This document shows, piece after piece, positions 53,051-60,653 of a stretch of DNA of 61,293 nt (position 1 is the stretch's first letter; the number at the start of each line of letters is the position of its first letter). The DNA lies in the IMG/VR virus record IMGVR_UViG_3300010885_035234, positions 1-61,293 of that record; one strand, 5' to 3'. This stretch comes from a virus. A program made the position numbers and the translations under genes. The notes under the pieces were generated by a model, which was not told the origin of the DNA, searched no databases, and saw nothing but the letters and a program-made list of their open reading frames with translations.

Positions 53051-53785
53051 TTATATCTTTTTATTCAAAACCAAATCAACAAATTTGTGATGCGTCATAA
53101 CCCGTGCAGTTGCAGGGCTGTTATCGAATCTCAATATCTCACGCTGTTGCCAAGAGGACAAAAGATCGGTGAAATCAGGATTGAACAGGCATTTCCTTGA
53201 CTTTGTTTTCATCATCCATACCACAGGTATGTACGGAGCAGTCTCTTTTCCTGTTGCCATCTCGTCTGCAATTCTTTCCCATTCCTTGGCGATTCGATTA
53301 CGGCTGTATGATCTCCATGTTGCATAGTTTTGAGTTCCCCATGTGAATCGCATTGATGTGATAAAGTCTGTTGACCAACTCTCAACAACACGCTTGTGGT
53401 GATAGGGAATAGATGCAATAACAATGCCATCTTTCCTTTTAGAATTTGGAAAACTTTGTGTCATCTTTTTGAACAGATTGAGCGGTAATCCCATTCCTCG
53501 GTACATCCACTCTCCTGTTGAAGGTATGAGTTTGTTTCGGTACAGTTTGGCACAATCAGCACAATCCCAAAGTGTATCCAATGACTTTTTCAGCCCTGCA
53601 TCAAGCACCTCTTGGCTTGTTCCCCGTGCTGCTGCATATCCAGGAGAGTGGTTGTGCTCAAGATAATTCTTTAAATTAGTGAATGTACGGTTTTCCCAAA
53701 GAGTATCTTCTTCGTCTTGCTTGAGGTGATCTGCAAACAGACTGCTGCCGAACAGCATTTTGCAATAGTCTATTTTTTCTTTCAT
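53051..53785 (-). CDS. Possible ADP-ribosyltransferase
   Basis: A 244-residue protein without a clear capsid-targeting leader. Three segments sit in the order seen in R-S-E type ADP-ribosyltransferases: WMYRGMG (R96), ESWSTDF (S136, S138, T139) and WQQREILRF (Q214, E216, the Q-x-E form). T4 codes for three such enzymes, and Alt is packaged in the head, which makes this reading attractive. The likeness is by motif only and the intervening sequence is not diagnostic. It lies two bases downstream of the PD-(D/E)xK gene stop. Confidence 0.5.
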   Translation of the reverse strand: MKEKIDYCKMLFGSSLFADHLKQDEEDTLWENRTFTNLKNYLEHNHSPGYAAARGTSQEVLDAGLKKSLDTLWDCADCAKLYRNKLIPSTGEWMYRGMGLPLNLFKKMTQSFPNSKRKDGIVIASIPYHHKRVVESWSTDFITSMRFTWGTQNYATWRSYSRNRIAKEWERIADEMATGKETAPYIPVVWMMKTKSRKCLFNPDFTDLLSSWQQREILRFDNSPATARVMTHHKFVDLVLNKKI

Positions 53786-54609
53786 CTTTCTCCCTTTAGT
53801 GTTTTGGATAGACCATTAACAGCAGACTCATAATTATCAAGCGATATAGAAGACTTTGCTCCTGCAAGTTTGAGTCTGCCCTGTACACGGTATCCAACAG
53901 AGCGATAGGGCTTTCCACCAGATCCTGCTGGTCCTGGACGCATCTCTATGTCAATGTCTCCCTCAAGCATTGGAACTTCAAGACCCAATATGTCATTGCC
54001 TGTATGAAACAGACCCATTCCTCCGATTTGAATATAGTCTACATTCTTCTTCTGATAGTGCTGACGAATCCATTGTGCATTATATTTTATCTTTTTATTT
54101 GTTGGAATGATTAGTCCTGCTTTCTTGGCGGCTTCCCAATCCTTGTTCTTTACCTTTAGTGGAAATCCCAATCCTTCATCGGTATCATAGAATGGATCAC
54201 CAAGCGAAGAGAAATGGTCTAGTAGTTGGTCAAGGTATTTTACAACAGGAATAAGGGCATTAGAGAACATCTCTACATCTTCTTCTTTGATCTTTGTGAA
54301 ATCAAAGCGATCCACAAGACGGTCAGGAAACGAACCAACAAATCCGTCTGCGTCCCGTTCATAATTGATGGATGTGCCGCCCATCTGTGCATTGCCATCC
54401 ATCTTGATCTCCATGTTGATGGTTCGACCATTAATGGTGAAAGATGCATCTCCTGATCCAGCAGAAGAAAATGCTCCACCAGCACTCTCTATTCTCTTGA
54501 AATTGGGATACTCTTTCGCAAGTCTGTCCATGACAGCCTCTACCTTTTTCTCATAATTTACTCCACCCATGCCTACAGATTCTGCCAAATAAGATTTGAA
54601 AGTCTTCAT
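53782..54609 (-). CDS. PD-(D/E)xK nuclease-like protein with capsid-targeting leader
   Basis: A 275-residue protein beginning MKTFKSYLAESVGMGG, nearly the T4 leader, with an expected cut after LAE. GSGDASFTING followed by NMEIKMDG gives D54, E67 and K69 in the spacing of PD-(D/E)xK nucleases (resolvases and restriction-type enzymes). The rest is alpha/beta with a GLEVPMLEGDIDIEMRPGP segment. If packaged, a nuclease could attack host DNA or clear defences on entry. Activity is inferred from motifs only. Confidence 0.7.
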   Translation of the reverse strand: MKTFKSYLAESVGMGGVNYEKKVEAVMDRLAKEYPNFKRIESAGGAFSSAGSGDASFTINGRTINMEIKMDGNAQMGGTSINYERDADGFVGSFPDRLVDRFDFTKIKEEDVEMFSNALIPVVKYLDQLLDHFSSLGDPFYDTDEGLGFPLKVKNKDWEAAKKAGLIIPTNKKIKYNAQWIRQHYQKKNVDYIQIGGMGLFHTGNDILGLEVPMLEGDIDIEMRPGPAGSGGKPYRSVGYRVQGRLKLAGAKSSISLDNYESAVNGLSKTLKGER

Positions 54610-54647
54610 GTTTGTCTCCTAATTTACAGGATATGTAGTAGAGCAGC

Positions 54648-55394
54648 CTACTCCACGAATGGGGGCATGGGATCAGGAGGCAAGAACATAGAGCAGATGC
54701 GTTCACGAATCAAAAATGTAGGAAAGGCATACATTGTGCCATTCAGTGCATTTCTACGAACAATAATGCCTACACAGCGTCCGTTCTCTGTAAACAACCC
54801 GCCGCCGCTGGAGCCGTTCATGCCTACAGCATCGGTATGAATGAAATGTATTTTTGCATTGGGTGAAATGCTTATGCTTCGGAACGGATGACACACAACT
54901 CCACGACTAACTGTTCCTGCATCAAGCAACGGAGAACCAATCATCCATACAGGTTGTCCGATACGAGGAAGCGTGTCCGCAAAATCCACAAATTGCATTC
55001 CTTGCTTTTCTTCATCTATTTGCAGCACAGCCCAATCCTCAACCGGATCAAGCGCAATAACCTTTGCCGAGGTACTGTACTGTATTTCCTCGATTCCTGG
55101 TTGGTATCCAATGATATGAATGATTTTCTGCCCGTAGGTTTTTGGAGTTTCTTTTTCTGCATCCCCATCGGCTATAACATGAGCAGCAGTAATCATGCCC
55201 ACCTTGTCACCCGTTTTAAACAAGACTCCTGCACCTGCTGATCCATCATAAAACACAAGTGGAACGGCTCTTACCATCCGTTCCACATCAACTGTTGTTG
55301 GGGTTGCGATAATAGGGGTATTGGCAACAGGCACAGAGGATTTGCATCCTCCAACCATAGCGAGTGCCATTGCTAAAACTAATGCAATTTTCAT
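54648..55394 (-). CDS. Trypsin-like serine protease lipoprotein
   Basis: A 248-residue exported protease. The signal ends in a lipobox (LAMVGGC, lipid Cys 17), so it should be anchored in a membrane on the periplasmic side. The catalytic triad is visible: H72 in ITAAHVIA, D120 in VEDWAVLQ and S196 in MNGSSGGGLF, the DegP/trypsin pattern. It has no PDZ domain. It could clip host surface or envelope proteins, for instance to block superinfection. An AAGGAGG site precedes the ATG. Exported proteases are rare in phages. Confidence 0.85.
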   Translation of the reverse strand: MKIALVLAMALAMVGGCKSSVPVANTPIIATPTTVDVERMVRAVPLVFYDGSAGAGVLFKTGDKVGMITAAHVIADGDAEKETPKTYGQKIIHIIGYQPGIEEIQYSTSAKVIALDPVEDWAVLQIDEEKQGMQFVDFADTLPRIGQPVWMIGSPLLDAGTVSRGVVCHPFRSISISPNAKIHFIHTDAVGMNGSSGGGLFTENGRCVGIIVRRNALNGTMYAFPTFLIRERICSMFLPPDPMPPFVE

Positions 55395-55441
55395 GGCTGA
55401 CCTCCTTGGATAAATCTATTTTATCTATGGATTTATCAGAG
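55395..55441 (-). promoter_or_regulatory. Hairpin in the protease leader
   Basis: GATAAATC and GATTTATC pair across a 13-base AT loop in the leader of the protease gene, just upstream of its AAGGAGG. It may be an attenuator or a weak terminator of the NUDIX gene; the GATAAATCC is also late-promoter-like. Confidence 0.35.
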
Positions 55442-56578
55442 TCAGACCCGTGGTTTTCCAAGCATTTTCTTTGTATGGGTCTTGCCGCCGATCTTTCGGG
55501 AATACGACCCATCATCTCCCTGCCATTGGATTTCCTTGCCTTTCAGCACATGGCGCACGGTAGCCTCGTCCTTTACAACAGGCGCACCACGGGCAACAAG
55601 TATGTCAAAGATTTTTCCACTTGCCTCCACATAACTTCCTGGAGTATTGAGTATGTCCACGGCTTTCTTTAGAACCTCACGCTTGGCTTCGGTTCCACCG
55701 TCCGATGCAATCGTGGTCATCTTTTTGCCGAACGGAGTGGTTTTTGACAGCACTGCTGCATCCACATCGTCTTGTGGATCGGTGTCTATGACATCGGTAA
55801 TGTTGTTGTCCGCAGGAACAGAGTCTGCATTGGGAAAATCAGGATGTCCTCCAAGCGGTGCATAGGCTGCACTAATAATGTTGAAAATGTCGTGCTGAAC
55901 ATCGGTGTTGCCACGCACCTGTTGAATTGACAAGGTGTCCCATTCGTTCTTTTTTGCAGTAAGACCACGGTTTGCTTCAACAAGAAAATCTTTGAACAAT
56001 ACGATTCGACTTTCATTGGTCTGGTTGAAAGCCTTGCGTTGCTTTGCTTTTTTATTGGTTCCAAGCGCATCGGTGATTATATCCTTGTGATCAAATGCAA
56101 GAAGAGGCAAGCGGTCAACCGAGAACCACTTTGCATCGGATGCATCGTCGGTTCCACGCACATTCTTGCCCATGCCTCGGGGTATTGTGACGGTATAGGC
56201 ATACGAGATCGACCATGCCTGATCTGTGTCACGGGGATCACGACCGCCACCCTTGTATGTGCCCACGGATCGCATGGCTTGGCGCAGTTCTCCCGTGATT
56301 TTTAGTCCTGTCTCTTCCTCCATCTCACGCACGGCTGCATCGGCAATCGGTTCCGTGGTTCCATTCTTCCATGCTTCGCCACGCTTGGCTGTGGTATTAA
56401 CGAAACCGCCAGGAATAGCCCACTTTCCGCCTTCAACTGCATCTGTCCTGCGCTTGATGAGCAGAATCTCTAAGCCGCTGGCTGCCTCACGAAAAACCAC
56501 AAGGTCTACCGTTGGATTTGCACCGGAAAAACGATAGCCTTCTGCTGCTTCAATGATGTATTGTGAAAAGGGTTTCAT
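55442..56578 (-). CDS. NUDIX hydrolase fused to a second domain, two capsid-targeting-like segments
   Basis: A 378-residue protein starting MKPFSQYIIEAAEG (cut expected after IIE). Residues 20-175 are a NUDIX fold: the box runs from E76 through R84-E85-M-E-E-E-T-G91, preceded by WAIPGGFV; its first loop has an insertion of about 15 residues. Residues 194-202 (LFKDFLVEA) look like a second leader, and behind it lies a distinct domain with AYAPLGGHPDF and GSYVEASGKIFDIL, seen in marine phage proteins annotated as GNAT-like. NUDIX enzymes cut X-linked nucleoside diphosphates such as ADP-ribose. The substrate here is not known. Confidence 0.85.
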   Translation of the reverse strand: MKPFSQYIIEAAEGYRFSGANPTVDLVVFREAASGLEILLIKRRTDAVEGGKWAIPGGFVNTTAKRGEAWKNGTTEPIADAAVREMEEETGLKITGELRQAMRSVGTYKGGGRDPRDTDQAWSISYAYTVTIPRGMGKNVRGTDDASDAKWFSVDRLPLLAFDHKDIITDALGTNKKAKQRKAFNQTNESRIVLFKDFLVEANRGLTAKKNEWDTLSIQQVRGNTDVQHDIFNIISAAYAPLGGHPDFPNADSVPADNNITDVIDTDPQDDVDAAVLSKTTPFGKKMTTIASDGGTEAKREVLKKAVDILNTPGSYVEASGKIFDILVARGAPVVKDEATVRHVLKGKEIQWQGDDGSYSRKIGGKTHTKKMLGKPRV

Positions 56579-57204
56579 TTCTTTGCCCTCAGTTCAAGAT
56601 GGGTATCCATTGCTTTATCCGTAGCATCCGACGAGTACTTGTGCATTCGAATACCCTTGGATGCTGCCTTGCGACGAACTTCTCCACTACCAGACTGCCA
56701 TATGTCTCCCGTGTGCAACTTGCTTGCTTGTCCAAGATCTGTCTTCTTTCCACCATAAGGATGGTGTACCGCATGGACATACTTCTTGGTTTGGGGATCA
56801 TTCATCAGACCATGCCATATGGATGCACCACCTGGACTCTGCTCATTACCGCTACGAATGGTATAGCCTTGCTTATGAAGATGCTTGTATGCAGCAACGG
56901 CAAGCGAGTGTCCGATCTTCTTCTTTGTATGATCAGGATGAACAGCAGTCGCCTCCACTTCGAGATGCTTGCTTTTGTGGGGAGTCTGATTTGAAATATT
57001 CCCAACCACCTTATTGCTCTTGTCATGAATGATGAAGAAGTCTCCACCCGACTTATAAAGAGAATAGTCCTTGTGAATCTTTCCAAGATTCTTCTTATTT
57101 GAATAATCAAACTCATCCTGTGCAGTATTCATATCCCCACGGGTAGCCCTTCGAATACCAGAAATAAGTTCGATATCTTCAAGGAGTTGGCGATAGGTCT
57201 TCAT
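56575..57204 (-). CDS. GNAT acetyltransferase with capsid-targeting leader
   Basis: A 209-residue protein. MKTYRQLLEDIELISG gives a leader with LLE as likely cut site. The GNAT core is in the middle: FFIIHDKSNKVVGNI, then LEVEATAVHPDHTKKKIGHSLAVAAYKHLHK with the acetyl-CoA loop. The C-terminus is basic (GEVRRKAASKGIRMHK). GNAT proteins acylate amines on proteins, antibiotics or small molecules. A packaged acetyltransferase could modify host proteins at entry. Its stop overlaps the NUDIX start. Confidence 0.8.
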   Translation of the reverse strand: MKTYRQLLEDIELISGIRRATRGDMNTAQDEFDYSNKKNLGKIHKDYSLYKSGGDFFIIHDKSNKVVGNISNQTPHKSKHLEVEATAVHPDHTKKKIGHSLAVAAYKHLHKQGYTIRSGNEQSPGGASIWHGLMNDPQTKKYVHAVHHPYGGKKTDLGQASKLHTGDIWQSGSGEVRRKAASKGIRMHKYSSDATDKAMDTHLELRAKK

Positions 57205-57210
57205 TTATTT

Positions 57211-57711
57211 TTAAAGAGGGTTGTATGTTTTTTCGAACTCTGCCTTTGCTATGCGGTAGTATCCACCGTCGTCTTTCTCCCGCACAACATAGTCACCTTT
57301 CTTTAGAACCATCTGTTCTCCCCACGAAGCGGTAAAACTAATGCTATCTTTTCCTGTATAAAGAGCAACCATTCGATCACTCTGCTCTGGATAGACTTTT
57401 CCACCAATACTTCCTTCATAGAGTTTTGGAAACTTTGCTGATTTTATAACATACTTTTCCCTGCTAGTTCCCGACATGATGATATCGTTTTTCGTGGCAG
57501 TATTATCTGTTTCTTTGCCATCAGGAAGAACTGTTGTAACCTTTACACCATCTTCGGGATTTACTCCGTATGATAGTTTAGGCATTTGGTTAATGCTGCC
57601 TTTCGAGAGATCGTAGAAGAGATACATGATTCTCTTCTTTTTTACAGGATTGTAGTTCAAAGAAGAGAGTATATTGTGGGATTCATTGATGTATTGTGAA
57701 AACGGTTTCAT
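57211..57711 (-). CDS. Hypothetical protein with capsid-targeting leader
   Basis: A 166-residue protein starting MKPFSQYINESHNILSS, with the same first eight residues as the NUDIX protein and an expected cut after INE. The mature part is beta-rich, ending WGEQMVLKKGDYVVREKD and YRIAKAEFEKTY, a pattern of a small domain seen in other phage proteins. No enzyme motif found. Six bases separate it from the GNAT gene. Confidence 0.75.
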   Translation of the reverse strand: MKPFSQYINESHNILSSLNYNPVKKKRIMYLFYDLSKGSINQMPKLSYGVNPEDGVKVTTVLPDGKETDNTATKNDIIMSGTSREKYVIKSAKFPKLYEGSIGGKVYPEQSDRMVALYTGKDSISFTASWGEQMVLKKGDYVVREKDDGGYYRIAKAEFEKTYNPL

Positions 57712-58425
57712 TTATTTGATGTTTTTAAGGAAGTACGGCGCATAGATGTCGATCTTGCCTTCACGAAGATAGCGGGCCACTATTGCTTCTTGATTTTTCT
57801 GATCATCAATCACAGGCATATTACTTCTGGCTGGTGATCGGGGTGGAGTCCTGGCTCGCTTGATGAAACCAATACGCCTCTTTAATTCAGCCTCTCCACC
57901 AATGCCAGCCAACCATGCAATTGCCTTCTGTTTGTCATAGAACTTTGCATCCATTCCCTTGCCTTCAAGTATTGCTTCCATTGCATCCCGCATGGTTGAT
58001 CCGAATATGTTTGAGTCGCCCGAAGGTGCGCCTCGACGGGTATTGCCAAAGGCATCTCCTGCTGCACGAAGCACGGGAACCAAATCTCTGATATCCAGTG
58101 CCACCTGTATTCCAGTGATTCTTGCAGAAGGCTTGTTTAGCAGGGTTGCTGCCCAACGGTGGTGACCGTCTAAAATATAATTATCATGGCTCACTACGCT
58201 TTTCAGATCGCCGCCAGCCACGCCGCCGATTGCCATTCCTAACGCCTTGCCTAAGTACACATCCTTTTGCGTTGGCTTCAGCATTTTGGCATCCCAAGTA
58301 TGCGGTCCGGCTCCAACCACATCATCCTTCAAGTTGCCGTCATCAAATCCCATTTGAAAGAATGGCCCGTGAAGTTCTTGGGGAAGCGGATTAGGAAAGC
58401 GTTTGTGGTTAATCTTTTTTGCCAT
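57712..58425 (-). CDS. ParB/sulfiredoxin-like nuclease-domain protein
   Basis: A 237-residue protein with a ParB-like core: VVSHDNYILDGHHRWAATL near 80-100 contains the D-G-H-H-R-W signature of ParB/Srx-fold proteins, some of which are nucleases or CTPases. A small C-terminal basic segment follows (RRIGFIKRARTPPRSPARS). No capsid-targeting leader is visible. ATG 58425 has an AGAGGA site; the longer frame to 58509 overlaps the upstream gene. Its role within the cargo operon is unknown. Confidence 0.78.
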   Translation of the reverse strand: MAKKINHKRFPNPLPQELHGPFFQMGFDDGNLKDDVVGAGPHTWDAKMLKPTQKDVYLGKALGMAIGGVAGGDLKSVVSHDNYILDGHHRWAATLLNKPSARITGIQVALDIRDLVPVLRAAGDAFGNTRRGAPSGDSNIFGSTMRDAMEAILEGKGMDAKFYDKQKAIAWLAGIGGEAELKRRIGFIKRARTPPRSPARSNMPVIDDQKNQEAIVARYLREGKIDIYAPYFLKNIK

Positions 58426-58438
58426 TGGATATTCCTCT

Positions 58439-58732
58439 TTATTCGTTTGGTAGTCTGATAATAACGCTGCCGTGCCATATACGAATGGATTCGGCATCAG
58501 GGTATTCATCCCATAGCATATTTATCAATTTTTTCTCTAATTGGCGCTGGGTCGGGCGATCTGTGCGTTTAGGAGTCTCGGGTGTCCATTGACCCTGCAA
58601 TGCCCCACCCAAGTTGAACTGGGGCGCATTTGTAAACTGTGGAATTTCGAAAAGCAGATCCTGCACAGGTATCACTAGTGTTTCGGCACAGGCACTTCCT
58701 GTAAGCATAAGAGACAGCAGGAAAGCCTTCAT
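58439..58732 (-). CDS. Small secreted protein
   Basis: A 97-residue protein with a signal peptide (MKAFLLSLMLTGSACA, cut before ETLV). The mature part of about 80 residues is polar, with a Pro-rich linker (WTPETPKRTDRPTQ) and an alpha/beta end (LINMLWDEYPDAESIRIWHG). It starts inside the stop of the previous gene (TGATG). It may act in the periplasm alongside the lipoprotein protease. No family recognised. Confidence 0.7.
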   Translation of the reverse strand: MKAFLLSLMLTGSACAETLVIPVQDLLFEIPQFTNAPQFNLGGALQGQWTPETPKRTDRPTQRQLEKKLINMLWDEYPDAESIRIWHGSVIIRLPNE

Positions 58733-59109
58733 CAGAAGAGATCCCCGTTAAAGAAGAGTTCACTGGAGATCCAGCCGTAGTCGCCCTGTTGCAATTTCTT
58801 CTCGGCGGTCACTAGTTTTTTCTCCATGCTTGCGAGCCGCTTGTCCTGTAGGATGATGTGGTCTTCAACCATCTTCATCTTGTCCTTCCAGTCGGCTATG
58901 GATTGCATTGCCTCTTTCTTCTCCGATGTTCCCTCGCTTAACGGATCCGCTTTCATTGCCTCGACCTCTTCATAGCCCATGAACGGCTTGGGCTTCTTCT
59001 TCTTTTTGTCGCAATCCTTGCCCTTGCACGGCGGCTTGGGCTTTAGCACAGAGTCATCTCCGTACATACGGGAATCGGTTTCGGCTATGAGTTGGCTGTA
59101 TGTTTTCAT
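58732..59109 (-). CDS. Hypothetical protein with capsid-targeting leader
   Basis: A 125-residue protein starting MKTYSQLIAETDSRMYG, with LIAE matching the T4 cut site. A Lys-rich part (PPCKGKDCDKKKKKPKP) with two Cys precedes a long helix (DWKDKMKMVEDHIILQDKRL, then SMEKKLVTAEKKLQQ) that is probably a coiled coil. No enzyme motif. Confidence 0.75.
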   Translation of the reverse strand: MKTYSQLIAETDSRMYGDDSVLKPKPPCKGKDCDKKKKKPKPFMGYEEVEAMKADPLSEGTSEKKEAMQSIADWKDKMKMVEDHIILQDKRLASMEKKLVTAEKKLQQGDYGWISSELFFNGDLF

Positions 59110-59111
59110 TA

Positions 59112-59288
59112 TTATTTTCCTTGCTGTCCTGCCTTCACTGTTTGGGGTTTGCCCTTATCGTATGCAATATGTAGTTTGCCGCCGTCAAGCATCCCACGCT
59201 GCCGTCTATATTCCTTTGGGTCATGGGCAGTAGAAAAGTCACGAAACGAAACAATACGCTGTGCTTCCGGCTTGGAATCGTTCTGCAT
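59112..59288 (-). CDS. Small basic protein in the cargo operon
   Basis: A 58-codon gene, filling the gap between two leader-bearing genes and ending two bases before the next start. The product is polar and basic (SFRDFSTAHDPKEYRRQRGM, ending VKAGQQGK). An AAGAAAGA ribosome binding site is present. No leader or family recognised. Confidence 0.65.
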   Translation of the reverse strand: MQNDSKPEAQRIVSFRDFSTAHDPKEYRRQRGMLDGGKLHIAYDKGKPQTVKAGQQGK

Positions 59289-59297
59289 GGGTCTTTC

Positions 59298-59783
59298 TTA
59301 TCTGTCCCAAGGCTTGGAGCCCGGGCGGAAATCTGTTAACGAAAAGATGATTTTATATGTGCCCTTCTTCATGGCGGCTTCTGCTGAAGCCAAATCCATC
59401 TGCAATCGTTTTAATTCCCGCCCTGCACCTTGAATGTGCCGCTCCAATTCCCCGATTCGATCCTCTAATCGAATAACGGCTTGCTCTGCCTCGATTTTTA
59501 ACCGCTCATCCGGTTTCGGCACACGCCCATTAGCAATGGCAGAAAGCGTTAGCCGAAGCATTTCGGCATCAGATTCGCCTCCCTGTATAGAAACAACTTC
59601 TGTGTAGTCGTCCACATCGCCTTGGGCATTTGTTGCTTGGAAAACGGCTGTTTCGTCTGCCATTGAGGAGTACGATATAACAAAGTAGCGGTCGCCGATC
59701 TGGTACACAGTCATGCCGTTACTGTTTTTGCCTAATCGACGGGGTTGTAGGCTTTCGCCCAAGAATTCTCGGTACTGTTTCAT
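59298..59783 (-). CDS. Hypothetical protein with capsid-targeting leader and coiled coil
   Basis: A 161-residue protein. Leader MKQYREFLGESLQPRR (cut expected after LGE), then a small beta domain (GMTVYQIGDRYFVISY and AVFQATNAQGDVDDY), then a long helix from about 100 to 145 (EDRIGELERHIQGAGREL) likely forming a coiled coil. No enzyme motif. Its ATG overlaps the previous stop. Confidence 0.75.
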   Translation of the reverse strand: MKQYREFLGESLQPRRLGKNSNGMTVYQIGDRYFVISYSSMADETAVFQATNAQGDVDDYTEVVSIQGGESDAEMLRLTLSAIANGRVPKPDERLKIEAEQAVIRLEDRIGELERHIQGAGRELKRLQMDLASAEAAMKKGTYKIIFSLTDFRPGSKPWDR

Positions 59784-60580
59784 GTGTGTGCTCCCCCTGC
59801 CGACCTTTGCCTCGCCGCAGCCTTTTCCCGATCCAATCTCTGCTGAAGTCCGCCGACGGGCGAATAGAGGTAGTGATCTTGCGCCTGTTTCCTATACCAA
59901 GTATCAGCCTCATCCCTGCTTGGGAAATATCTGACTATACCGTTATGTGTTGCCTTCCATCCGCTACCGTTTGTCTCGTCAACACCGTCTCTTTTTCTTT
60001 GTATTTCTTCGTGACCACGGGATGCCCTCTCCCGATCTGCAAGGGCTGCCGTGCGCTGCAACTCCTCTTCTCGATCAAGTTCAAACACATTATTTCCAGT
60101 GTCATCCCGAAATCGCCCTTTGCCTAAGTTCCTTGAACCTCCTGCACTTGAGAATCTACCTTTTGTGTGCTGTGACCATCTACCAAGATCGAGCCTATCA
60201 CTTTCATTGCTTGGATCAAAGTGGCTTGGCGAACCACCAACAGCCTTTTCACCAGTTCCTCTGTTGAACCAACTGTCATTTGCCTTTACCCTTTGCTGCC
60301 CCTCACGGCTCTCCATGTCTTTCCGACTTCCAAACCGCAATGCGGTAGTGTTTCTTACTCTTCCTAATTTTGGCACAAGCACCGACGCAACTCTAGCAAT
60401 TTTAGCAGCAGTCCGAATTCCCCCTGCGATTGGTTGGGGTATTGCGCCTTTTTCTCCACGCATAGCCTTCCGTAAATGGACTAATCCTTTTTTAAACAGG
60501 CTTGTCTCGTCCAATTGTTCTAATTGTTCTGGGTCTATTTGTTCGCTTATCTGTTTTTTAAATTCTTGGTACTGTTTCAT
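59780..60580 (-). CDS. Basic internal-head-type protein with capsid-targeting leader
   Basis: A 266-residue, basic, low-complexity protein. It starts MKQYQEFKKQISEQIDPEQ, with a possible cut after ISE. Helical segments (KGLVHLRKAMRGEKGA, then AAKIARVASVLVPKLGR) are followed by Arg/Gly/Ser-rich sequence and a short alpha/beta module near 205-230 (GWKATHNGIVRYFPSRDEAD). This composition suits a DNA-binding head protein. The 73 bases before the next gene (60581-60653) hold no recognised site. Confidence 0.7.
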   Translation of the reverse strand: MKQYQEFKKQISEQIDPEQLEQLDETSLFKKGLVHLRKAMRGEKGAIPQPIAGGIRTAAKIARVASVLVPKLGRVRNTTALRFGSRKDMESREGQQRVKANDSWFNRGTGEKAVGGSPSHFDPSNESDRLDLGRWSQHTKGRFSSAGGSRNLGKGRFRDDTGNNVFELDREEELQRTAALADRERASRGHEEIQRKRDGVDETNGSGWKATHNGIVRYFPSRDEADTWYRKQAQDHYLYSPVGGLQQRLDREKAAARQRSAGGAHT

Positions 60581-60653
60581 GTGGGTGCTTTCTTCAGGGG
60601 CAACTATTAGGCTTTTCCTAATGGTTGGGCTTTATGTGCCTTGCTCTTTTCTA

